Of a stretch of 64,000 bases of DNA, positions 1 to 10,313 are shown piece by piece. This DNA comes from Gnetum montanum (lineage: Eukaryota; Streptophyta; Gnetopsida; Gnetales; Gnetaceae). Below the pieces are notes generated by a model, which searched no databases, was not told where the DNA came from, and was given only the letters and a program-made list of their open reading frames with translations. A program made the translations under genes and the position numbers. Position 1 is the first letter of the stretch. Every line of letters starts with the position of its first letter. The stretch lies in the NCBI GenBank assembly GCA_015680685.1, contig MNCI01004855.1:44275-108274 (forward strand). Direction: 5' to 3'.

Positions 1-1942
1 TATTCTCATAACTATTAAAAGTTTTCTTCAAGAACATTCTTCTATTTCTCCACAATGGTCAAATGAATATTTTCAGTGGGAGTTATTTATCCTCTTCTTG
101 TAAGGCTCTAAGTGCCTTGGCGTGTGCGTAGGTTTGTGCTTGTGCCTTGGAGGCATCCCAGTTAGCCTTCTCCTTCTTCTAGACCACTCTTTTATTATCT
201 TCCAGTAGCTTTTTAAGCTGCTCCATCCTAAAATTGTCTAGATAGTTTGTAGGAACAAACTAAGATGGGTCCCATTGTGTAGCTTGCAGGGTAATGGACC
301 TCTCTTGAAGTCTTGCCAACTTTGCTTCTGCATGCTTGGCCCTGATCTCTGGCATGACCAACTTTTCCTTGGTGGAGATGAGGTTTGATTGTGCTACTAT
401 GACATCTTGTGGGATGTCGAACAAGGAGATCATTACTTGTCCTATTTGCAGTAATCGATCAAAGACATCCTCAAGCTCTATAGGAGTCATTGAGGGACTG
501 CCCAGAATTTGAGCATCTCGTGCTCCTGTGAAGTTTGCTAGTGGAACAATAGAAGCATTGAAAGATTCCTTGTTGTGGTTTGTAACCACTTCTGTAGCTC
601 CTGCTATGTCTTGGTGCTGGATGACCACCACTATGTCCTATTCACCTATTTTCAATTGCACTTGGAAAGATGCAACATTTCCTAAAATTTATTGTGACCA
701 ATGGGTCTCCCCTCCTCCAATTTGGATGGACACCTCACCCCATGCATGATCAATAGAAACTTTGGACCATACGATGTCGTTGATGATACGGAAGAGATTA
801 GCATCATCACAAATTTCCCAATTGACCATCTCAACGATGGCGCTGAGATAGCTCATCGATGATCAATAATCCTATGGCGGTGGTGACAATTGATCTCACT
901 AGATCGTGTTGGGTCCTACTTGTTGTTGACTAGGCCCTATGCTTGGGAGTTGGATAGGCCCTACAATTTGAGTTGCAGTAAGCCCCACCATCTATTCTTG
1001 CTCTACCTCTAGTGTCTCACTAGTACTCTTCCTTTGGGCTAGTGGCTTTAGTAGTTCAGCTAATGAAACATTTTGGGCTCTTCTGGGAATGTCATTGGTG
1101 TACCCTAGAATACTAGCATGTTTGCACAATTTCCTGATGAGACAAGTTAAGGGAAACACAAACTTCCCTATCTTGCTTTCTTCGAACTGCCTCAAGATCT
1201 CCATGAGATACAGACAAGGAAGGTTAGCATTAACCTTTCCCATCAATATCGCACTTCCTCTTGCCACATATGTTGAAATTCTATTTAATTCTCTTGCAAG
1301 AGAGATGTGATAAGTACCAATCTTGAAGTATATCTTTTCTTCTAGTGTCAACTCTCTATATGTATTGTCCTCTTTGCTGTACACCCTATCCAACTAGACT
1401 CTTCATGCATTAGCATCAGAGTGAGTGGACAAGTGAGAAACTTTTGGCCCTGTATTCAAAAGGTTCAACAATTCTGAGATGGCCTTAGCAGAAAACTCTA
1501 TGGACACATCACAAATGTCAACTATGGTACCTTCTTCTTTATTGTGCCAAAATTGATATGTTTCTCCTAAGTACCAAGTACCACTTTCAGAGAGGATGAA
1601 CCATGATGGGGACCCTTTGAGTTGGTCCCTAATGACCATAGGAGTGAATTCTATGAAAGGTACAAAGTTTAATTCCACAATTACAGCTATTAACGTGGAC
1701 CTTTCTTAGATAGCCTAAACACACTCCAGAGACAACGTGAGGTGTCATCCCTATTTACGTGCTTCAACAGCTCCTTCTTTCACCTGTCCAGACTACGTAG
1801 TAGCAAGAATATCTTGATAGATGCTAAATGATTGCGCCTTCTTCTCTACATGTTGTTCAGGAGACACTTGTCTTCTGCCTCTCCTAGGTTGCTTGGACAC
1901 ACCTTGAGAGGGTCCTTCTTGTTATCCATGTTTAGGGGCTAT
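1..1942 (-). pseudogene. Extra (env-position) ORF of copy A, Transposase_32-like, broken
   Basis: The gene lies downstream of gag, where Athila elements carry an env-like ORF. The start codon matching ATG in B (10311-10313) reads ATA here (1940-1942), directly after a splice-acceptor-like TTGCAG. Open pieces at 1403-1678 and 992-1393 hold the recognisable domain: FSAKAISELLNL near 1480-1530, then EEKIYFKIGTYHI, VARGSAILMGKVNANLP and PCLIRKLCKHA-type segments (here TCLIRKLCKHA). This order matches the plant Transposase_32 family, whose function is unknown. The piece at 260-631 is helical and rich in K/E/L/Q, suggesting coiled coil. No signal peptide or membrane segment is obvious. Stops and frameshifts are frequent. 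The family match is from memory of motifs. Confidence 0.7.
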
Positions 1943-1998
1943 CTGCAATCACACAAGATCAACCATTAGTAATGTTGTTTACAAAATTTAAGTTATAC
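1943..1998 (-). other. Possible 56-nt mini-intron before the extra ORF, copy A
   Basis: On the minus strand AAG|GTATAACTT is followed 56 nt later by TGTGATTGCAG, immediately before the position of the extra-ORF start codon. B has the same arrangement (10314-10369), and C has CAG|GTATGAAAA to TTATAG (47879-47940). An intron of 56-62 nt is short for plants. The acceptor may instead serve a distant donor, or the match may be chance. Confidence 0.35.
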
Positions 1999-2459
1999 CT
2001 TACTTCTACCTTAATGAATTCGTTTCTTATTTCGTGTGATCTAGAGTTAGAAAATCTTGTGGAAATGTCCCTTAAAAGTTTTAACATTGGGCCCCTAATT
2101 TGATTAGATGGCTTTAAAACTTAATTTCCTAGTGTAGGTGAGGAGATAAGATTATTTTTGGCACATGTTTATCATCATTTTTTTTGTTTTTTATTTTTTA
2201 AAATCAATTACCCTTTATAGTTCCTTTAGGAAATGATGAATTCTAAAACATTTATGCATAACTTGTAGTGTACCCCTTCCCTACAACTAATTTAAACACT
2301 TTGGGTTCAAGTAGGTACTTCCAGAATAAGAATTGGAGTGCTAGTGAGCGAGTTATGGCTATTGGAACAAGAGGTGCTCAAGTCGCGATTCATAGAAGAA
2401 AATTTGAGAAATTCCCCCTACATGAATAGTTAAAAATGATGTTGATGTTTGTGCATGGG

Positions 2460-2550
2460 GTCCATATATATAGTTTTATGCAACATGTTATTGCATACGT
2501 GATAGCATAGCCCGAATATCACGTTGGACCTGATATCATGGCCTATTTAA
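2460..2550 (-). promoter_or_regulatory. LTR-promoter-like module upstream of the extra ORF, copy A
   Basis: On the plus strand TATATATA (about 2464-2472) is followed by a cluster of AATATC/GATATC/TGATAGC words. The A/B LTR has the same order: TATTTATA at 7209-7216, then the GATATC cluster at 7229-7325. Read on the minus strand this is motif cluster, TATA, then about 500 bp of leader to the extra ORF start at 1942. B (10826-10937) and E (57626-57715) have equivalents. The promoter role is inferred. Confidence 0.45.
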
Positions 2551-2837
2551 AGTAGGGTACTAGAAAAATTGAGATTTTTTTGAAATTATGAACTCAAAAA
2601 TGAAGGACTTAGGGTCAATGTAAAAGGTCTAGGGTAATATTAAATAGTCTTGAAGGCACAAATAGTATAATGATGTAAAATCTGGCAATGGAATGCATGA
2701 ATTGGATGAGGAGAAAGGACATGCTTAAGTACATAGGAACATTTGAACTAGAAGGATGATGAGGGAAAGAGTATTGTAATCCTTGGAGGGTATAAAATGT
2801 TGTGATGGTGATGTGTTATGAGTGTAGATTACAAGGC

Positions 2838-2895
2838 TTATGCAAGTGGGTCCTCCCCAAAGCAGGTTCCAACATATAATGCCTTTGCGTAACCA
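2838..2895 (-). other. Conserved noncoding block containing GTGGGTCCTCCCC
   Basis: The plus-strand sequence GCAAGTGGGTCCTCCCCAAA and about 40 bases after it recur in all five family copies: B 11228-11283, C 48196-48250, D 18363-18415 and E 57981-58032. It is among the best kept noncoding stretches of the family although the surroundings have drifted. On the element strand it reads as purine-rich GGGGAGGACCCAC. A second polypurine tract, RNA signal or protein site are all possible. Confidence 0.55.
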
Positions 2896-4029
2896 CACCT
2901 TAAAATGTCTGTAGGGACTAGAAGGGTTAAATTTAATTTACACCGATGCAACAAAACACACACAAGTTGATACTACCATGATGAGGTATGCATTCAATGC
3001 TACAAAAGACACGAGTCACAAATACATAAACAACGAGTTAAGGCAAGTTGTAGAAGGGATTACAGAGATTCAGATATGAGGTAGCTGACGTAGGGCATAA
3101 TGAATCCTGAGTGTAGGGCATGATTAATGTGTCATTAGGCTATTGCTCCAAAATCAAGACCAAGTCCATTCCTTCAATTAGTGACATCGCATTGTTTTAT
3201 CCAATGATGAACAACCATAAGAGTACCATGATAACAAGGTGTACGATTACTTGGCGTTTTGTTTAAGGGAGGAGTGATTGCTTTGCAGCACTTTGATCTT
3301 CATCTTTTCTTTTTTTTCCTTTATTCTTTTCTTTTTTCTTTTTCTTTTTTTCTTTTTGTGTGGCCACTTTATCACACTCTTCTTTATCTTCTTTTTTTTT
3401 TCCTCTTTTTTTTGAATGCTTAATCTAGAGAAGCCACCTACCTTTAGGCATGGGTGGATGTATTTCCACTGGGATCCCCTAGAATAGCATTAACTTTCTA
3501 TATTGAGTTCTTTTATTACTCTTACTCCCATTTTTCGTTGAATCTACAAGGATTTTAGTACAACCAAGCTACATGATAACTCTTATAGATGTCACCAAAG
3601 GGAATCCACAAGTTCCCTTGATGTCATACCTTGGTCATTCCTACTTAGTCCATCATTTTTTGCTCTAGGCATAATGAGCACAAAATTACTTTTAAGTTTT
3701 TTCTGATGACAAGAATATCATTGTACCCAAAGTAGGACCTCTTATTAATAGAATGGATAAGTGAATGTTGTGGGCTCGTTGTCCAAGTAATTAGTCACAT
3801 AAGACTTGATAGCATAGAACAACACCTCAACTAATGATTCACATGAGTGTTTTATTCATAGATGAGATTACTTATAAAAAGATAAACAGATAAAATAATA
3901 AATAAAAACAGAAAACAAAAAATTGAAAGATGAAAAATTGAAAAATATAAATTATAAAATTAAAGAAAAGGAAAAATATTTATTAATTCTACTTGTTAGA
4001 ATGAAGGATATCCCCCATAACTAATCGGT

Positions 4030-6310
4030 TGAGTATGGCTAGATTTAATAAATGGAAGGTTAGGATCCATGCATGTTGAAATATTGGGGCTTGGTCATAT
4101 CCAACCCATTGGGTGTCTTTTGATGTGATGATTGGAATGTACCCATATTAGGGTTCACACACTCGACCATAATAGGCATAGTGGGGTCGATTGTATGACG
4201 GGGTCATGGGATAAGGAGCTACCCCACTATGGCATCCTTGACCATAAGATGGCATGCAAGGATCAATGTGTCCCCCTCTGTGGTTATATTCATTGGGCCT
4301 CATAGTTGTTGGAGTATCGATTGGTGACCTGGATAAGATGACACAAGGTGTTGAGTTCGAGGAGAAGGATGCATCATAGCATTGAACTTGCACTGGTTTG
4401 GGAGATGCAGTGGGTTCAACATCGTGCTACTTCTTTCTATGGTCATACCTAAACAAAGGATGTTTTTGAGTACTTCCACTACTATTGAAAGTATTAGCAC
4501 AAGTAGCATTCATAGGTTGATGCTGTGGTGCAAAACCTTTTGGTACAATTGGTGGTGATGTAGAAGGAGGTGAAGGATGAGAATACTATTGTTGAGGAAA
4601 AGTGTAAGGTACATGAGGTGGCGACCTTATCAGAGAGGGTATGAGTGGATAGTATTCTAGAGAATGATAACAATGTGGTGAAGTAGAGGATGATGATCTA
4701 GTTGGAGAAATAGGGTGTTGAACATAGTAAGCATTTTGCGTTGGGACATATAAAGGATATGATCAGGTTGGTGATGGCTTCATCCACGACTAGGGCTTTT
4801 GCCATTGTGGTTGAACCTAATATTTTTGTACGAAATCTAGGTGTAACATTCCTCCCCAATGCTCATGTAAATGTGAAAAAACTGGGCATTAGCCTTTGGG
4901 GTGATTGTACAAATAGATGTTGCATTGATATGAGAAGTTGGTAGTTGAGTTCGTATTCTTATTATCTTCTGCCCTTTGTTTTGATTGTTGCATGGTGTCC
5001 TATCCTGTTTCTTGATTTTGCATAGTTGTGCCTCTACTATTGTTAGCATATTCTCCATATTTTTCGTGCACCAACTCTATCATCTTATTAGTCTTTACCT
5101 CGATTTCATCTAGTGATTATTGCATTGGCAAAGGTAGAAGCGGTTGCACTTCCTTAAGGTGAGCTGATTTCTCCTCTTTATGGTTATGAATCTTTGCTAA
5201 TTTAAGATTTTGGTCCCATTGAGAGTTTTCAACATTCTCCCATTTAGCCATTTCTCCTTCTTCTTTTTCTACTTGCTTAATAAGTTCTTGGAGTTGATGG
5301 GTTTGTAGCTCGTATAGTTGACCTTGGTCATACATCCCTAGGGTTTCCCTTGTTTCATTATGGAGCCCATCTATGATATGGTACATTAGCCTCTCATTGG
5401 AGAAGCCATGGCATGGGTAGTTTTTTAATAGTGCATAATATCTTTCTAAGGCCACATCTAGGGTTTCATGTTGCCCTTCTTTCCATTTTTGGATTTTTCT
5501 CCTCAAGGTTGATGTTGTGGAATAGGTTTGATATTGTTTAGTAAAGAGTTCTACCATTGTTGGCCAACTACAGATTGATTTTGATTTTAAGGATCTATAC
5601 CATACTTTTGATTGGACAACAAGTTTCATAGGAAAGAGCTTAAGTTTTTGCCACCCATTATCGATATTATTCCATACACAAGCATCATAGAATATGTTGT
5701 TGCTAATCTGAATCATAGTCTCCTGCAAACTTGGGAAGGTTGTTTAAATCAAGCCTAGGTAGATGACTTTCTTTACGATGCCTGCAAGATATTTGAATGG
5801 CTCTTGTATAAGAATTAGGCTCTTAGTGGCTAGTAGGAGTTCATTGTAACTAAGTAGGTTGTGAGTTTGCAAGTTGAGATAATCTTTTCCTTGTTCATGT
5901 TGGCATTCTTAATTTTCTTTGGGAGCTCAATTTTTAGTTCTACATCAATCCATTGAATCATAGTCATTCGTGTTAGAATTTGACATCAAAGGAGTAGAGG
6001 AAGAAAAAGAACTGAAAAAATTATCCTAAATTTTGTAAGTTTTCCAATCATCCCCTAATAGATTCTTGTTAGTTATTGAGAAGGTCCTAGGATTTTTGGG
6101 CCTCCTAATTCTATGGGCTTTCCCCTTCTTACTAGAGGTGTCATAGTTGGTTGACAAGAATCCTTGAGTATCATTGGGATACTCATGAACATATGGAATT
6201 CTTGCATAAAGTTGAGTACTCCCAACTTTGTCTTCATCATATAATTCGTTGGTTCTATAATGAATTGCCTCACTATTTGTGGTGTTAGCATAGTCTTGTG
6301 AGAGAGACAT
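4030..6310 (-). pseudogene. gag, copy A (broken)
   Basis: Gag forms the capsid-like particle that packages element RNA. The start is ATG at 6308-6310 (MSLSQDYAN), 113 bp inside the primer site; D starts with a similar MSPS. The open piece 5117-5728 carries the Retrotrans_gag core: KVWYRSLKSKSI, WPTMVELFTKQY, a Q/E-rich helix and then HGFSNERLMYHIIDGLHNET. A coiled region follows, then a degenerate C/H element CNIYLYNHPKG near 4890-4925, also seen in C, D and E. The far end keeps YIP-TSKDTQWVGYD just below 4150. The frame is broken several times (6026-6310, 5117-5728 and 4148-4393 are separate pieces). Confidence 0.85.
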
Positions 6311-6422
6311 TGTTGTGAGTGGTGTGTGACCTAATTGAATTTAATTTCTTTTCTAAAGCATATATTGTTAATACTTGTTACAAAGATCTTATATGATGTA
6401 ACTAGTCTAAATAACTAACATA

Positions 6423-6442
6423 GTCCCATGCAATGACGCCAA
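6423..6442 (-). other. Primer-binding site, tRNA-Asp-like, copy A
   Basis: On the minus strand the bases just after the LTR read TTGGCGTCATTGCATGGGAC. This fits the plant tRNA-Asp primer site (TGGCGCCGTTGCCGGGGA), with differences mostly of the CpG-to-TpG/CpA type. C (51441-51460) and D (40651-40670) have matching sites. Confidence 0.8.
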
Positions 6443-7342
6443 TGATGAGTGGCAAGTTACCCCTACACTCAACCATATGAATACAAGTGTTTCATGCACA
6501 ATCTACTTGAACTCCATAGATGGGCTTGTTGTGGTATCTAGATAGTTACTCATTAATCACAGTTCGCTATCTTCCCACCTAGACTAGTATTTGCTTTGCC
6601 ACGTATAGTTTAGTCTAGAGTGAGGTGTATGATGTAGTTTTTAACCTAGTGCTACTCCTACAGGAAATGGAAAATAACTTTAATTAAGATAGGAGGAAAA
6701 GGAAGAGAGAGTGAAGCTAATAGGATATAGGGGAAGAGAATCTAAACTAGCCTAAGTGTGATGAGCATCTGTTCCTTAATCATCCGTACACATCTTGGAC
6801 CTTGTGCATGACTACCACTGGGGTTACCAAGAACATGGCCTAGGTACACTATTGGGATACCAAGTAGTCACACTTGAATGCTTGTGATTAAGTCATACTC
6901 ATTCCATGTTTAAGGATTTTAGAGTGAAGAGATATTAACTATGAAAGCAATAAATAACAATAACAATTAAATAATTAAACTAAGTGAATGCTGCAATGAT
7001 GAAGTAATCTTGATCTTTATTTTCAGTTATGTGCATGTCCAAGTACGTCACACTCAAATAAAGGTGCCATACAATTACAATCATCACACTACAGGCATGC
7101 ACTGGGAGAAAGGATTGAGAAGAACTAAAAAAGAACTAACTTTTATCTACTGACTAAAAACTAACTTCTTCCAAAACACTTGCTTCCAACTCTTTGCTCC
7201 TACATGTGTATTTATAGGCTAGCACAAGAGTCACAATATTGCACATCCAATATCGCTAGCCAAGCCATGATATCGTGTACTCGATATAGCATATGTGATA
7301 TTGCAGGTCTGATATCAAAGCCTAATGTATCACAATTCATCA
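6443..7342 (-). repeat. LTR shared by tandem copies A and B (900 bp)
   Basis: It begins TGATGAGTGG and ends AATTCATCA, giving a 6-bp inverted terminus. The low side meets a primer-binding site, as a 5' LTR should. The high side meets TACCTCCATGGCTGAAC, which matches the sequence internal to the 3' LTRs of C (47253) and E (54205). One LTR therefore acts as 5' LTR of A and 3' LTR of B, and no flanking host DNA separates the two copies. Confidence 0.88.
7209..7216 (-). promoter_or_regulatory. TATA box of the A/B LTR
   Basis: Minus-strand TATAAATA within GCCTATAAATAC. Every LTR of this family keeps the same box at the same relative place: 17119-17126, 41413-41420, 47133-47140, 52177-52184 and 54105-54112. 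Upstream on the minus strand lies a GATATC-rich cluster (7229-7325). Confidence 0.65.
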
Positions 7343-7542
7343 TACCTCCATGGCTGAACAATAATTCGTCCTCAAGTTGAACAAAATGAGAACAAGCTCC
7401 ATTGATTACATAGTGGAGACGTATGGGATTATTGACTAACTAGGAATTTATTCATAACATAGTGGAGAATTGAATAGAATAAAATTTGAACTAACACACA
7501 AAAAAAAATAAAAAATCACAAAATTACAAAATTTTGTGGAAC

Positions 7543-10313
7543 TTATGTGGTTCTAGGTGGTAGTGGCTCTTCCATGGGTCGCTATCCCTTATCTTGTGCT
7601 CCAGATTTTGGAATTTGATGGCTTTGCAATAATGCCTAGAGCTTTTCCTCTTCAGTTTGGGCATCCTATGCTATCCATGTTGATGTTCAAATTTTGATGG
7701 AGTCGGCACCTTCCATGGGCACAGTAGTTATGGGAACACTTGATTTTGTTTAACATACCAGGCTACAAACAACCATCGTTCCTCCTCGTAGGCTCTGGCT
7801 TTGTCCCTATACTCTTGGAAATTTGTAAGCTATCAAGCCAAGTCCACCATGACATCTTTCTACCCTTGGTAGCTAGCCTTAACCACCTCCAGTTCAGAAT
7901 TTGAACCTTCTAGCCTTTGTAACATTTTCTTGTGCTCTACAAATTCTGCTTCATATTTAGCATAGGTGGTAGCTACCTACTTTTCGAGCTCTATTCTCGA
8001 GCATCCTACTATTAACAATGCTAGATTTTCATACCATAGGTTTGCCAATCCCATGTACTTTATGAGATATTGAATTTGCAGGTCCTAGCTTTTAAGCTTT
8101 ACCTTGTGGAAAATTGCATATGTGTCCAATATGGCCCGCCAATCAATGTGTTGAGCACTAAAAGTGTTGATGTGGGCCTTGGACATATGGATCTCTTTTT
8201 CTATGACTTTCTTGTACATCCCCACCTGGTCTTTGAAATGCTCCTTTAAATTTTCATGCCGCTTGGCCTCATTTTGTCATGCACTTATTTCAGTGGTCAT
8301 CTTCTACCAAATTGTGCATACCTCCTTCTTTGAGAGGGTTCGATTCTCTCAGGTGGTTGACCCTGATGAAGTGTTTTCATAACTAGTGAAATTTTTCTTC
8401 AAAAACATTCTTCTATTTCTCCATAGTGGTCAACCTAATATTATCAACGGTGAACTATTTATTCTCTTCTTGTAAGGCTCTAAGTGCCTTGGCGTGTGCA
8501 TAGGTTTGTGCTTGTGTCTTGGAGGAATCCCAGTCAACCTTCTCCTTCTCTTCCATCACTCTTTTATTATTTGCAAGTAGCTTGTTTTGTTTCTCTATCC
8601 TGAAAGTGTCCAGCTAGTGTATGGGAACAAACAAAGATGGGTCCCGCTGGGTAGCTTCTAGGGTATTGAGCCTCTCTTGTAGTCTTCCCAACTCCACTTC
8701 TGCATGTTGGGCCCTGATCTCTACCATGACCAGCTTTCCTTTGGTGGTGATGAGGTCTGATTATGCTATTGTAACATCTTGTGGGATGTCAAACAAGGAC
8801 ATCATTACTTGTCTTGTCTATAGAAATCAATCAAAGACATCCTCATGGTCGACAAGAGTCATTGAGGGACTGGCTAGAATTTGAGCATCCCATACTCTTG
8901 TGAAGTTTGCTGGTGGCATAATTGGGATGTTGAAAGATTCTTTGATGTGGTCCATGACCACTTATGAGGCTCTTGCTACATCTTGGTGCTACATGACCAT
9001 CATTATGGCCCCTTCACCTATTTCCAATTGCACCTGGAAAGATGCAGTGTTTCATAAAATATGTTGTGACCACTGGGTCTTCCCTCATCATATTTGAATG
9101 GACACCTTGCCCTGTGCATGATCAATAGAAACTATGGGTTGTATGATGTCATCGATGACGTGGAAGATATTAGCATCATCATGAATTCCCCAATTGATCA
9201 TCTTACAATGGCCTTGAGACAACTCATCGATGGTTGATAATCTTATGGTGGTAGTGATGGTTGGTCTTGTTGGCTCATGTTGGGCAATGCTTGTTGTTGA
9301 CTTGGCCCTATGCTTGGGAGTTAGCTAGGCCTTGCAGTTTGGGTTGCACTGGGCCCCATCATCTGTTCTTGCTTTGGCTCCAGTGTCTCACCATCACTCT
9401 TCCTTTGGGCTAGTGACTTTATTAGTTTGGTGAATGAAGCATTTTGGGCTCTTCTGGGAATGTCATTGGTGTACCCCAGAATACCTGCATGTTTGCACAG
9501 CTTCCTGATGAGACAAGGGAAGGGAAACATGAACTTTCTTATCTTGCATATTTCAAACTGCCTCAAGATCTCCATGACATACAGATGAGGAAGGTTAGCA
9601 TTAACCTTTCCCATCAATATTGCACTTCCTCTTGCTACATATGTTGAAATTCTTTTTAATCCTCTTATGGGGAAGATGTGATAAGTACCAATCTTAAAGT
9701 ATATCTTTTCTTCTAGCGTCAACTCTCCATATGTCTTGTCCTCTTTGCTATATGCCCTATCCAACTAGACTCTTCATGCATCAGCATTGGAGCAAGTGGA
9801 TAGGTGAGCAACTTTTCACCTTGTATTTAGAAGGTTCAACACTTCTGAGATGGGCTTTGTACAAAAATCTATGAACACACCAAAAATGTCAATTATAGTG
9901 CCTTTTTCTTTATTTTTCCAAAATTGATATGTTTCTCCTAAGTACCAGGAACCACTTTTAAAGAGAATGGACCACAATGGGGACCCTTTGAGTTGGTCCC
10001 TAACAACCTTAGGAGCAAATTATGTGAAAGGTCCAAAGATTAATTCCATGATCATAGCTACTGACATGGACCTTTCTCAGATAGCTTGAACACGCTCTAG
10101 GGACAACATGAGGTGTTGTGCCTATTTAGGCACTTCAGTAGCTTCTTCTTCTGCTTGTCCTAACTGCACAATAGCAAAAATATCTTGATGGATGCTAAAT
10201 GATTGTGCCTCCTACACTACACTTTTTTCAGGAGAGGCTTGTCTTCTACCTCTCCTGGGTCACTTGGACACACATTGAAAGGGTCTTTTTTGTTGTCCAT
10301 GTTTAGGGGCCAT
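7543..10313 (-). pseudogene. Extra (env-position) ORF of copy B, Transposase_32-like, broken
   Basis: This is the most complete version in the A/B type: about 923 codons from ATG at 10311-10313 (MAPKHGQQ) to a TAA at 7543-7545. The ATG directly follows TGTGATTGCAG. The Transposase_32-like domain lies around 9321-9990 with EEKIYFKIGTYHI, VARGSAILMGKVNANLP, MEILRQFE and PCLIRKLCKHAGI. The C-terminal two thirds (about 7560-9100) are low-complexity helical sequence, probably coiled coil. The protein end EEPLPPRTT resembles that of E (PPLPGTM) and C (EPPPIGTT), supporting the stop chosen. Stops and frameshifts break the frame. Function unknown; the position recalls env-like ORFs, but no membrane segment is evident. 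Confidence 0.72.

Larger units (their letters stand above)
1943..4029 (-). other. Noncoding spacer between gag and extra ORF, copy A
   Basis: No coding signal seen. From the ORF side outward it holds a possible mini-intron (1943-1998), an LTR-promoter-like module (2460-2550), a block conserved in all five family copies (2838-2895), a long pyrimidine tract on the plus strand (3299-3415, purine-rich on the element's sense strand) and an A-rich stretch at 3875-3985. Copies B, C and E keep the same order where present. Confidence 0.6.
1..7342 (-). mobile_element. Athila-like LTR retrotransposon, copy A (3' end outside window)
   Basis: Minus-strand element read from high to low coordinates: 5' LTR 6443-7342, tRNA-Asp-like primer site 6423-6442, decayed gag about 4030-6310, noncoding 1943-4029, then the extra ORF 1-1942, which runs off the window. 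I see no protease, RT, RNase H or integrase motifs between gag and the extra ORF, so the copy looks non-autonomous. Bases 1-4140 match about 8373-12505 of copy B at an offset near 8.37 kb, which is one LTR plus one internal region, so A and B are tandem units sharing the LTR. Lineage is inferred from the primer site, the layout and the RT of related copy E. Confidence 0.85.

Noticed and set aside
3299-3415. Pyrimidine tract as a possible 3' polypurine tract marking an LTR
   Set aside because: No LTR sequence adjoins it; the true LTR junction is at 7343-type sequence. It is kept only as a spacer feature.
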